Shown here piece after piece: positions 17,233 through 25,558 of a stretch of 56,252 nt of DNA. Origin of the DNA: Leisingera daeponensis DSM 23529 (GTDB taxonomy: Bacteria > Pseudomonadota > Alphaproteobacteria > Rhodobacterales > Rhodobacteraceae); the NCBI RefSeq assembly GCF_000473145.1, contig NZ_AXBD01000006.1:1-56252 (forward strand), in the 5' to 3' direction. Numbering within the stretch: the first letter of the stretch is position 1; each line of letters begins with the position of its first letter. The translations under genes were made by a program, and so were the position numbers. The notes below the pieces were generated by a model. The model saw nothing but the letters and a program-made list of their open reading frames with translations, was not told where the DNA came from and did not search any database.

Positions 17233-17844
17233 ATGACCTGGCGCAAACGGCTGTTTGACCTGTTTTTTGCCACCCTTCTGATCCTGGTTCTGGGGCCTGT
17301 CCTGCTGCTGCTGCTGGGCTGGCTGCTGTGGAAGGAGGGGCGGCCCTTGTTCTACGTGGCGGAGCGGATGAAGGGGGTGGACCAGCCCTTCAGCCTCTGG
17401 AAGCTGAGGACCATGAGCGTGGTGGACACCGATACGGGGGTGTCGGGGGGCGACAAATCCGCCCGCATCACCCGCACCGGCGCCTGGCTGCGCTCCAAGC
17501 GGCTGGATGAGTTCCCGCAGCTGTGGAACATCCTGAAGGGCGACATCTCCTTTGTCGGGCCGCGCCCGCCGCTGCGACAGTATGTCGAGGCAAACCCTGA
17601 GCTGTATGCCGAGGTGCTGAAATCGCGCCCCGGCGTCACCGGCCTGGCCTCGATCACCTATCACAAGCATGAGGCGGCGCTGCTGGCGCGCTGCCGCACG
17701 CCGGAGGAGACCCATGCGGTCTATTCCCGGGTCTGCGTGCCGGCGAAGGCGCGGCTGGATCTGATCTATCAGCGCCGCCAGAGCATGTGTTTCGACTTCG
17801 ATCTGGTGTTTCAGACCATTGGCAATATCTTCCGCCGGGGGTAG
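17233..17844 (+). CDS. Phosphoglycosyl transferase (undecaprenyl-phosphate sugar-1-phosphate transferase)
   Basis: Priming enzyme that moves a sugar-1-phosphate from a UDP-sugar to undecaprenyl phosphate in the inner membrane, starting a repeat unit. It is a minimal PglC-size (203-residue) monotopic enzyme with one N-terminal re-entrant hydrophobic helix (9-33). It shows SLWKLRTM, the catalytic Asp-Glu pair in RLDEFPQLWNILKGDISFVG, PRPPL and RPGVTGL. GGAG precedes the start. It follows the SDR gene after 19 bases, so they are probably co-transcribed. A second, different priming enzyme is at 48.9-49.6 kb. Confidence 0.94.
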   Translation: MTWRKRLFDLFFATLLILVLGPVLLLLLGWLLWKEGRPLFYVAERMKGVDQPFSLWKLRTMSVVDTDTGVSGGDKSARITRTGAWLRSKRLDEFPQLWNILKGDISFVGPRPPLRQYVEANPELYAEVLKSRPGVTGLASITYHKHEAALLARCRTPEETHAVYSRVCVPAKARLDLIYQRRQSMCFDFDLVFQTIGNIFRRG

Positions 17845-18124
17845 ATGCGTATGGAACGATTCCCGCATAGCCTGCGCAGCCGGACCGGTGGCGGGCTGGC
17901 GGGACACCGGGGGCTGCCCGGCGGTTTTCCGCCGCTGCCCGTTTTGCGGCACAGGGAAAACCGGTTATGATAGGAACTGTGTTTAATAGGCGGCGCAGCG
18001 GATTTTCAGCGCCTGAAGCCATATTTGATTCAGGGTTTTTCTGCTATCCGGCAGGGGAAGCGCTGGCCGGACGGGCAAATGGATACAACAGGACAAAAAT
18101 GCGGGCATTCGAGGGCAGGAAAGC

Positions 18125-20017
18125 ATGTATAATCTGATCAGTGCGCTGTCGCGCCGGCAGAAATCCTACGTCTTCCTGGCGGCAGACCTGGCACTGCTGC
18201 CGCTGGCGCTGCTGTTCACCCTGGAGGTGCAGCCGCTGCCGGACCCGGCGCTTGCCACCCTGCTGTCGCTGATGCCGGTGCTGCCTTATGTGCTGGCCGC
18301 CGCCGCCGTGCTGGCGCTGTGGCTGGGGCTGCCGCATGTGCAGCTCAACGCCTATGAGCGCCACGCCGCGGTGCAAAGCGCGTTTCTGGCGGGCGGCACG
18401 GCGCTGGCGCTGGCGCTGCTGACGGCCGTCTTCGGCCCGGCCCTGCCGCCCGGCACCCATGTGGTGTTTGCGATCTGCTATTTCCTGTCCATGGTGGTGG
18501 CGCGCGCGGCGATGCTGCAGCTGGTGCTGATGATCTACCGCCGCGCCAATCCGCGCTGCCGGGTGCTGATCTACGGGGCCGGCAATACCGGCACCCAGCT
18601 GGCGCAGGCGCTGAAGGCGCATGACGGCATCGATCCGGTCGCCTTTGCCGATGACAACTCCTCGCTGCAGGGGCTGACCCTGGTCGGGCTGCCGGTGTTT
18701 TCTCCGGCCCGGATCGCCGAGATCGTGCAGGCGCGCCAGATCCGCCGGGTGCTCCTGGCGATGCCGTCGCAAAGCCAGCCGCGCCAGGCGCAGATCACCC
18801 AGCGGCTGCAGCAGCTGGGGCTGGAAGTTCAGTCGCTGCCCTCCTTTGCCCAGCTGATCGGCGAGGAGGCGCTGGTCGACAAGCTGACGCCGGTGGCGCC
18901 GCAGGCCTTCCTGGGCCGCGCCGCCCGCGATGTGCCGCTGAAAGAAGCGGCGGGCTCTTACCAGGGCAAATCGGTTCTGGTCTCCGGCGCCGGCGGCTCG
19001 ATCGGCTCGGAACTGTGCCGCCAGGTGCTGGCCTGCCGGCCCGCGAAACTGGTGCTGTTCGAACTGAGCGAACTGGCGCTTTACACCGTGCATCAGGAGC
19101 TTGGCCCGCTGGCCGAGGCGGCAGGCATCGAGCTGGTGCCGGTGCTGGGCTCGGTCACCGACCCGCGCCAGGTGCGGATGGTGCTGAACCGGCACGGGGT
19201 GCAGGTGCTGCTGCACGCCGCCGCCTACAAGCATGTGCCGCTGGTCGAGGCCAACCCGCTGCCGGGCCTGGCCAACAACGTCTTCGGCACCCAGACCCTG
19301 GCGCGCGCCGCCGCCCGCGCAGGGGTCGAGCGCTTTATCCTGATTTCGTCGGACAAGGCGGTCAATCCGGCCAATGTGATGGGCGCCTCCAAGCGGCTGG
19401 CAGAGCTGATCGTGCAGGACCTGGCCACCCGCCACGGGCAGAAACACGGGCAGAAAACCGTGTTCACCATGGTGCGCTTCGGCAATGTGCTGGGCTCCAG
19501 CGGCTCGGTGGTGCCCCTGTTTCAGGAGCAGATCAGCCGCGGCGGCCCGGTCACCGTGACCGACCCGAATGTGAAGCGTTTCTTCATGACCATCAGCGAG
19601 GCGGTGCAGCTGGTCCTGCAGGCGGGCGACATGGCCCAGGGCGGCGAGGTCTTTGTGCTGGACATGGGCGCGCCGGTGCCGATCCTGCAGCTGGCCCGCC
19701 AGGTGATCGAAAGCGCCGGCCATTCCGTGCGCGACGCGGACAACCCGGACGGCGATATCGCCATCGAGATCATCGGGCTGCGCCCCGGCGAGAAGATGGA
19801 AGAGGAGCTGACCCTGACCGAGGAGCTGGTCCATACCCGCCACCAGAAGATCTTCTGCGCCCGCGAAACCGTGCTGTCGGAGATCGAGGTGGCCGGCTTC
19901 CTGCGCAGCCTGCGCCAGGCGGTGGCGTCCGGCGACGAGGCGGCGGCGCGGCGGGTCATCCAGCGCTGGGTCGAGGGCTATTGCCAGCCGCCGGAAGCGG
20001 GCCGCAAGAGCTCCTGA
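18125..20017 (+). CDS. Membrane-bound nucleotide-sugar 4,6-dehydratase (PglF/WbpM/CapD family)
   Basis: Likely converts UDP-GlcNAc to UDP-4-keto-6-deoxy-GlcNAc, the entry to QuiNAc, FucNAc or bacillosamine-type sugars. It has 630 residues with four N-terminal membrane helices (about 15-135). A CoA-binding-like Rossmann domain follows (IYGAGNTGTQLA at about 149), then the SDR catalytic domain with GAGGSIGSE at 288-296, SSDKAV at 408-413 and MxxxK at 419-423. Met in place of the usual Tyr is the known hallmark of the long WbpM/PglF group. HGQK is duplicated at 437-444 by a 12-bp direct repeat (19433-19456). It sits after the priming transferase and probably supplies its donor. Confidence 0.93.
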   Translation: MYNLISALSRRQKSYVFLAADLALLPLALLFTLEVQPLPDPALATLLSLMPVLPYVLAAAAVLALWLGLPHVQLNAYERHAAVQSAFLAGGTALALALLTAVFGPALPPGTHVVFAICYFLSMVVARAAMLQLVLMIYRRANPRCRVLIYGAGNTGTQLAQALKAHDGIDPVAFADDNSSLQGLTLVGLPVFSPARIAEIVQARQIRRVLLAMPSQSQPRQAQITQRLQQLGLEVQSLPSFAQLIGEEALVDKLTPVAPQAFLGRAARDVPLKEAAGSYQGKSVLVSGAGGSIGSELCRQVLACRPAKLVLFELSELALYTVHQELGPLAEAAGIELVPVLGSVTDPRQVRMVLNRHGVQVLLHAAAYKHVPLVEANPLPGLANNVFGTQTLARAAARAGVERFILISSDKAVNPANVMGASKRLAELIVQDLATRHGQKHGQKTVFTMVRFGNVLGSSGSVVPLFQEQISRGGPVTVTDPNVKRFFMTISEAVQLVLQAGDMAQGGEVFVLDMGAPVPILQLARQVIESAGHSVRDADNPDGDIAIEIIGLRPGEKMEEELTLTEELVHTRHQKIFCARETVLSEIEVAGFLRSLRQAVASGDEAAARRVIQRWVEGYCQPPEAGRKSS

Positions 20018-20188
20018 GCCTGTAACCCCCAAGGACAGAGCCGCAGATCCGGCCCGGGATGTGCCCCAGGCCCGGCCTTGGTGCGGCCTTGGTGCGGCCC
20101 TGCGGCTGCACTGGCGGCGAAACTGCCGCTGCCGGGGCACGCGGCAATTGATCCGGCCCGGCCATCCATGCTCTAAGCGGGGCAGCAG

Positions 20189-22513
20189 ATGAGAAGGCCG
20201 GGGCAGCGAGACCCGGCACAGGCAGTTCCAAAAGGCAGGTTTCCCGTGAGCGCGATCAAGACCCTTCTGCACTGGACCGTGCGCAGGACCGCGCCGCTGG
20301 CCGGCTCTCTGGCCAAACCGCTGGCCGCCCCGGCGGCGGCGGCGCTGTGCCTGGCGGCGCAGCCGGGCCTGGCGCTGGGGCCGGAGATCACCCGCGCAGG
20401 CCATGGCGCCGCGCCGGGTACTGAGGCGGCGGCGCCGCGGCTGAAACCGCTGCCGCCGCCCAGCCTCAACTTCTATGGCAGCCCCGGCCTCATCGACATG
20501 CCAAGCGCCGAAATGCTGCCCGACGGCCAGTATGCGGTCACCTATTCCTGGTTCGGCGGCACCTCGCGCTACAACATCACCTTCCAGGCGCTGCCCTGGC
20601 TCAGCGCCTCGTTCCGCTACAACGGCATCCAGGATCTGGGCCTGTTCGGCTTTGACACCTATTACGACCGCGGCTTCGACGTGCGCGCCCGGCTGTGGCG
20701 CGAGCGGCGCTGGCTGCCGGAGGTCACCCTGGGGCTGCAGGATTTTGCCGGCACCGGGGTCTATGCGGCGGAATATTTCGCCGCCACCAAACGGTTCGAG
20801 GCCGCCGCCCTGGGCTGGGGCCGCGCGCCGGGGCGGCTGAAGCTCACCGCGGGGCTTGGCTGGGGGCGGCTGGGCAGCCACGGCGCCATCGGCGCGACCG
20901 GCGGCACCCGTCCCTCCTTTGTCGGCGGCAGCACCGGCGGCAAGCTGGCCACCGACCAGTGGTTCCGCGGCGATGTGGCGCCCTTTGCCGGCTTTGAATG
21001 GCAGCCCGATGCGCGCTGGAGCCTGAAGGCGGAATATTCCACCGATGCCTATGAGACCGAAACCGAGGTCTCCGATGTGTTCGAGCGCAAATCCTCGCTC
21101 AACTACGGGGTGGAGTACCAGTATTCCGACCGGCTGCGCCTGGGCGCCTATTACCTCTACGGCTCGGAGATCGGCTTTACCGCGCAGATCCAGCTCAACC
21201 CGAACCAGCCGCCGACCCCGATGGCAGTGCCGGCGCCGCAGCCCGTCATCCCGCGCAGCCAATGGGCCACCCAGGACAGCCACTGGCGCCAGGACTGGGC
21301 CGCCAGCCAGAGCAAGCAGCGCCAGATCCGCGACCTGGCGGCCGAGGCGCTGAAGGCCGACGGGCTGGTGCTGGAGGCGATCACCCTCACCGGCACGGCC
21401 GCCGAGCTGCGCTACCGCAACCCCCGCTACCGCTCGGCGGGGCAGGCGGCGGGCCGCGCCGCCCGCGCCCTGGCGCAGACGCTGCCGCCCTCGGTGGAAA
21501 CCTTCCGCCTGGTGCCGGTGCGCCGCGGCCTCGGCCTTGCGGCGATCGAGATCCGCCGCTCGGACCTGGAGGCGCTGGAGTTCGATCCGGAGGCTGCGGA
21601 TGCGCTCTATGCCGCGGCCGGGGTGCAGGATGCCGGGCCGCTGCCGGAAGACGCGATCTTCTCGGGCGAGCTGTACCCGGCCTTTGCCACCTCCGTCAGC
21701 CCCTACACCAAACCGGCCTATTTCGACCCGGAGCAGCCGTTCCGGCTGGATGCGGGGGTTGATTTCGCCGCCTCCTATGCGCCTGCGCCGGGCTGGCACA
21801 TCGCCGGCACCATCCGCCAGCGGGTCCTGGGCAACGTGAAGAACGGCCGCGCCTCCAATTCGGTGCTGCCGCATGTGCGCACCGACCAGGTGGAATACGC
21901 GCAGTTCGGCACCACCCTGGAAAACCTCTACGTGAGCCGCCTGTGGAAACCGGGCCGCAACCTCTATGCCCGCGCGACCACGGGCCTGTTCGAAAGCATG
22001 TACGGCGGCGTCTCGGGCGAGATGCTGTGGAAGCCGGTGAACAGCCGCCTCGGCCTGGGGCTGGAGGCCAATTACGTGGTGCAGCGCGACTTCGACCAGC
22101 GCTTCGGCTTCCGCGACTACCGCACCTTCACCGGCCATGCCTCGGCCTATTACGAGCTGCCCAAGGGCTACCTGATGCAGGTCGATGCCGGCCGCTACCT
22201 GGCGGGCGATTACGGCGGCACCTTCAGCCTCAGCCGCGAGTTCGACAACGGCTTCATGGTCGGCGGCTTCTTTACCCTCACCAATGTCTCCTCCGAGGAC
22301 TTCGGCGAGGGCTCCTTTGACAAGGGCTTCCGCTTCCGCATCCCGGTGGACTGGCTGCTGGGCAAGCCGTCGCGGTCGGGCTTCGGGCTGACCATCCGCC
22401 CGACCCAGCGCGATGGCGGCCAGCGGGTGTCGGTGCCGGACCAGCTCTATGGGTCGGTGCGCGAGGCCCACCGCAAGAGCCTGGAAGACCAGCGCGCGAG
22501 GTTCTGGGAATGA
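20189..22513 (+). CDS. yjbH: YjbH-type outer-membrane exopolysaccharide protein
   Basis: A long outer-membrane beta-strand-rich protein of the YjbH/GfcD family, associated with exopolysaccharide or group 4 capsule secretion. It has 774 residues from the ATG at 20189. A GTG at 20246 with an upstream AGGCAGG gives a cleaner N-terminal signal sequence, ending near AAQPGLALG, and may be the true start. Hallmarks are PSLNFYGSPGLIDMPSAEMLPDG, WFGGTSRYNITFQALPW and many alternating aromatic strands to the C-terminus (RARFWE). The stop overlaps the lipoprotein gene start (ATGA). Confidence 0.9.
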   Translation: MRRPGQRDPAQAVPKGRFPVSAIKTLLHWTVRRTAPLAGSLAKPLAAPAAAALCLAAQPGLALGPEITRAGHGAAPGTEAAAPRLKPLPPPSLNFYGSPGLIDMPSAEMLPDGQYAVTYSWFGGTSRYNITFQALPWLSASFRYNGIQDLGLFGFDTYYDRGFDVRARLWRERRWLPEVTLGLQDFAGTGVYAAEYFAATKRFEAAALGWGRAPGRLKLTAGLGWGRLGSHGAIGATGGTRPSFVGGSTGGKLATDQWFRGDVAPFAGFEWQPDARWSLKAEYSTDAYETETEVSDVFERKSSLNYGVEYQYSDRLRLGAYYLYGSEIGFTAQIQLNPNQPPTPMAVPAPQPVIPRSQWATQDSHWRQDWAASQSKQRQIRDLAAEALKADGLVLEAITLTGTAAELRYRNPRYRSAGQAAGRAARALAQTLPPSVETFRLVPVRRGLGLAAIEIRRSDLEALEFDPEAADALYAAAGVQDAGPLPEDAIFSGELYPAFATSVSPYTKPAYFDPEQPFRLDAGVDFAASYAPAPGWHIAGTIRQRVLGNVKNGRASNSVLPHVRTDQVEYAQFGTTLENLYVSRLWKPGRNLYARATTGLFESMYGGVSGEMLWKPVNSRLGLGLEANYVVQRDFDQRFGFRDYRTFTGHASAYYELPKGYLMQVDAGRYLAGDYGGTFSLSREFDNGFMVGGFFTLTNVSSEDFGEGSFDKGFRFRIPVDWLLGKPSRSGFGLTIRPTQRDGGQRVSVPDQLYGSVREAHRKSLEDQRARFWE

Positions 22514-23202
22514 GCATGATCCGTTTCACCGCCGCCGCCCTGGCCGCCGCCGCGCTGCTGCTGGCGGGCTGCAGCAGGGGGCCGGAAAAGGCCCCGGCAG
22601 AGCTGGAGGTGGTGCAGGCGGTGGGGGATCTGATCGGCCGCCGCCGCAATCCGCCGCCGCCGCCGGCCGGGCTGACCCGGGCGCTGCTGGACCAGCAGCC
22701 CCAGGCCTATATCGAGGTCACCATCGAGAACCGCGGCGCCACGGCCTATCTGACCCGCGCCCTGGAGCGCCGCGACAGCCATCCCGGGCAGATCGAGGTC
22801 TGGCGCACCCAGGACAATGTCTCGCTCGCCTTCCGGCAGGGCATGGTGATTGCCACCCGCGGCCTGGGCGGCGGGCTGTTGTCGGCGCAGGTGCCGGCCG
22901 CAGACGGGGTGGCGGGCCCGGCGCGGGGCGGCGCCCGGCGCTATACGGTGCGGGCCAACGGCAACGGCCAGGCGGCGCTGAACATGGCCTGCAGCCTGCA
23001 CGACCTGGGCCCGGCGCCGGTGGAGATCGTCGAAATCACCCATCCCGCCCGCCATCTGCAGGAGCGCTGCGACGGCAGCGGCGGGGCGGTGGTCAACGAT
23101 TACTGGGTTGATTCCCGCCCCGGCCGCTCCCGGGTCTGGCAGTCGCGGCAATGGGCCGGGCCGGAGACGGGTTATGTGAAAATCCGCCAGCTGCGGCGCT
23201 GA
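22510..23202 (+). CDS. yjbF: YjbF-family exopolysaccharide lipoprotein
   Basis: A 230-residue lipoprotein. The signal ends LLLAGCSRG, with the lipobox Cys at about 21. The body matches the YjbF/GfcB family in its mix of beta-strands and motifs such as AYIEVTIENRGATAYLTRAL, EVWRTQDNVSLAFRQGMVIATRGLGGGLLSA and ARRYTVRANGNGQ. In E. coli this protein works with YjbE, YjbG and YjbH in extracellular polysaccharide production. It is coupled to yjbH by a 4-base overlap. No YjbG (GfcC-like) gene is present nearby. Confidence 0.9.
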   Translation: MSMIRFTAAALAAAALLLAGCSRGPEKAPAELEVVQAVGDLIGRRRNPPPPPAGLTRALLDQQPQAYIEVTIENRGATAYLTRALERRDSHPGQIEVWRTQDNVSLAFRQGMVIATRGLGGGLLSAQVPAADGVAGPARGGARRYTVRANGNGQAALNMACSLHDLGPAPVEIVEITHPARHLQERCDGSGGAVVNDYWVDSRPGRSRVWQSRQWAGPETGYVKIRQLRR

Positions 23203-23211
23203 GCCGCCGCC

Positions 23212-23256
23212 TTTTTCCGCCCTGCTGCCGCGGCTTTGCGGCAACGGGCGGAAAAA
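23212..23256. repeat. Nested inverted repeat after yjbF
   Basis: The outer arms TTTTTCCGCCC and GGGCGGAAAAA pair perfectly. Inside them TGCCGC and GCGGCA pair again around GGCTTT. The T-run is on the 5' side and the A-run on the 3' side on both strands, so this is not a standard terminator. It may be an RNA-processing hairpin between the yjbF and yjbE-like genes. Confidence 0.6.
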
Positions 23257-23376
23257 ATCCGCAACGCAAACCGGATTTCAAGAGTTTTGCAGCTATTCCA
23301 TGCGTTGAAATGGGCAACCGCCTCCCATAAGGTCGCCTCAACGCACCTTTCCACAGTTCTCCAAAGGAGTTTGAAA

Positions 23377-23640
23377 ATGAAAAATCTTCTGACTGCCCTG
23401 ACCCTGGCCGCGCTGGCTTCGGCCACCGCCGTTTCGGCCCAGCAGGTTCCCTCCCCGGCACCGGGCGCAGGCTCCGGCAACAGCATGGGCGCAGGCGCCT
23501 CGGCTCAGAACGGCTTTGCCCTGGGCGGTCTGAGCGCAGGCGCCGTGGCCGGCGTCGTGGCGGGCCTGGTTGTGCTGGGCGTGGTTGCCAACGATGACGA
23601 CGAAGTCGGCACCACCACCACCACCACCACCACCAACTAA
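23377..23640 (+). CDS. Small exported Thr-tailed protein, YjbE/GfcA-like
   Basis: An 87-residue protein with a Sec signal (MKNLLTALTLAALASATAVSA). A Gly/Ala/Ser-rich segment follows, then a hydrophobic stretch at about 50-70 (LSAGAVAGVVAGLVVLGVVA), an acidic NDDDE and eight consecutive threonines before a final Asn. This layout copies E. coli YjbE/GfcA, small Thr-rich proteins encoded in the same exopolysaccharide operons. A strong AAAGGAG precedes the ATG. It has its own leader after the yjbF hairpin and a strong terminator behind it, so it may be a separately expressed abundant small protein. Family assignment rests on architecture and context, not on alignment. Confidence 0.8.
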   Translation: MKNLLTALTLAALASATAVSAQQVPSPAPGAGSGNSMGAGASAQNGFALGGLSAGAVAGVVAGLVVLGVVANDDDEVGTTTTTTTTN

Positions 23641-23680
23641 GCGCTTTGCCGCGCCGCAGGCGCGGGCATGGTTTTACGGA

Positions 23681-23707
23681 AACGGGCCCCTTTCGGGGCC
23701 CGTTTTC
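23681..23707 (+). terminator. Intrinsic terminator after the yjbE-like gene
   Basis: AACGGGCCCC-TTTC-GGGGCCCGTT forms a perfect 10-base-pair stem with a 4-base loop, followed by TTTTCT. This is the clearest intrinsic terminator in the window and closes the yjbH-F-E segment. Confidence 0.9.
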
Positions 23708-23962
23708 TGTTGTCCGCGGGCCCCGGCAAAACCGGGGGCTTTTCGCAACCCGGAATAGAATATGCGCGGCGCCGGGAATTAATCCCGTAATAGGGATTAT
23801 GTTTCTTTTTCGCCTGCCGGCCGCCCCGGCACGGCCCGCCCCCGGCCAAACCACGGGGCGTCTGGCCGGAAACCGCAGCGGATGCGGCGGCTTTTCTTGC
23901 CGGGGAAAGATTGATCATGGATAGTTTCAAGATAGCTGAACACTGTGTTTGGAGAGCGCTTG

Positions 23963-25375
23963 ATGATTTATCCTGTTATTCTGTGCGGCGGTTCGGGGAC
24001 GCGGCTTTGGCCCAGTTCGCGGCGGGCTTTTCCAAAGCAGTTTGCCGCCTTTGCAGGCAAGCAAAGCCTTTTTCAGCATGCGCTCTCCCGTCTGAGCGGC
24101 CCGGAGTTTGATGCTCCGGTGTTCGTCACCAACGAGGAGTTCCGCTTTCTGGTGGAAGACCAGGCGGCGGCCTTGGGGCTGCTGGACGGGCGCATCATCC
24201 TGGAGCCGGCCATGCGCAACACCGCCCCGGCGGTTCTGACGGCGGCACTGACCCTCAAGGACCAGCCCGGGGCCCTGATGCTGGTGGCGCCGTCTGACCA
24301 CATGATCCGGGACACGGACGGGTTTCTCGCCTCGGTGGCGGTGGCGGCAAAGGCGGCGCAGGAGGGCGTGCTGGTCACCTTCGGGGTGACGCCGGAGCGC
24401 CCCGAGACGGGCTTTGGCTACCTCAAGCTGGCGGAGCCGGCCGCCGCCGGGCAGGCTGTTGCGCTGTCGGGCTTCCTGGAAAAGCCGGACCGGCAGACGG
24501 CCGCCGGACTGCTGGAGCAGGACAACGTCCTGTGGAACGCCGGGATGTTCCTGTTCCGGGTCTGCGACATCCTGGAGGCCTACAGGCTGCACGCCCCGCA
24601 TATGCTGGCGCTGTGCGATGCGGCGCTGGCGCAGGGGGAAGAGGACCTGGGGTTCTTCCGGCTGGGCGCCGGCCCCTACGAGGAGATCGGGGCGGTCTCG
24701 ATCGATGATGCGATCATCAGCAAGGCCAAAAACGTCGTGGCGGTGCCGCTGGCCTCTGACTGGTCCGACCTGGGCAGCTGGGATTCCCTGCATGCGGTCT
24801 CGGCAGAGGGGCCGGACCGCCTGTCGGAGACCGGCCCGGTGACGGCGATCGGCTGCGAAAACACACTGCTGCGGAGTGAAGAGGACAATATCCGGCTGGT
24901 CGGGCTGGGCCTGAAGAACATCGTGGCGGTGGCCATGCGGGATGCGGTTCTGGTCGCCAGCCTGGACCACGCCCAGGACGTCAAGACAGCGGTGGCGGCG
25001 CTGCGGGAAAGCGGGGTGCCGCAGGCCGAGGACTATCCCCGGTTCCACCGGCCGTGGGGGTGGTATGAAACCCTGTGCCTGGGCGAGCGGTTCCAGGTCA
25101 AGCGGATCATGGTCAAGCCGGGCGGCATCCTGAGCCTGCAAAGCCATGTGCACCGCTCGGAGCATTGGATCGTGGTGGCCGGCACCGCGCAGGTGACCGT
25201 GGGCGAGACGGTTCAGCTTCTGTCGGAGAACCAGTCGGTCTATGTGCCCTTGGGGGCCGTCCACCGGATGGAAAACACCGGCAAAGTCCCGATGTACCTG
25301 ATTGAGGTGCAGACCGGCGCCTATCTGGGCGAAGACGATATCGTCCGCTATGAGGATGTCTATAACCGGAACTAG
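23963..25375 (+). CDS. manC: Mannose-1-phosphate guanylyltransferase / mannose-6-phosphate isomerase (bifunctional)
   Basis: Makes GDP-mannose from mannose-1-phosphate and GTP, and interconverts fructose-6-phosphate and mannose-6-phosphate. It has 470 residues. The N-terminal pyrophosphorylase has CGGSGTRLWPSSR at about 8-20, KQF, LVAPSDHMI and LEKPDRQTA. The C-terminal cupin isomerase shows RPWGWYETL, FQVKRIMVKPGGILSLQ, HVHRSEHWIVVAGTA and EVQTGAYLGEDDIVRYED. The start at 23963 follows GGAGAG. It stands alone between a terminator and the beta-barrel gene. No phosphomannomutase is in the window, so it must be supplied elsewhere. Confidence 0.96.
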   Translation: MIYPVILCGGSGTRLWPSSRRAFPKQFAAFAGKQSLFQHALSRLSGPEFDAPVFVTNEEFRFLVEDQAAALGLLDGRIILEPAMRNTAPAVLTAALTLKDQPGALMLVAPSDHMIRDTDGFLASVAVAAKAAQEGVLVTFGVTPERPETGFGYLKLAEPAAAGQAVALSGFLEKPDRQTAAGLLEQDNVLWNAGMFLFRVCDILEAYRLHAPHMLALCDAALAQGEEDLGFFRLGAGPYEEIGAVSIDDAIISKAKNVVAVPLASDWSDLGSWDSLHAVSAEGPDRLSETGPVTAIGCENTLLRSEEDNIRLVGLGLKNIVAVAMRDAVLVASLDHAQDVKTAVAALRESGVPQAEDYPRFHRPWGWYETLCLGERFQVKRIMVKPGGILSLQSHVHRSEHWIVVAGTAQVTVGETVQLLSENQSVYVPLGAVHRMENTGKVPMYLIEVQTGAYLGEDDIVRYEDVYNRN

Positions 25376-25558
25376 CCGCGGCCGGACCGGCGGCGGGCGC
25401 ACGGCGGGGGCGCTGGATGTTGCAATCCCAATACAGGGGAAAACTAATCCCGTCCGGGGGCCGCTTTTCTGCGGCCTGCAGCCCGCAAAGCGGTACACAG
25501 TCCAAAAGGCCGTCCGAAGGGCCGGCCAGGCAAAGACAAAAGCAAGGTTGAGGCACTG

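Noticed and set aside
18044..22471. Open frame of about 1475 codons on the minus strand
   Set aside because: It lies antisense to the dehydratase and yjbH genes, is His/Arg/Gln/Ala-rich with no domain, and even reads through the gap between them. It results from high GC at third positions.
23212..23256. Intrinsic terminator for yjbF
   Set aside because: The T-run is on the 5' side of the stem on both strands, so it cannot act as the U-tract; kept only as an inverted repeat.
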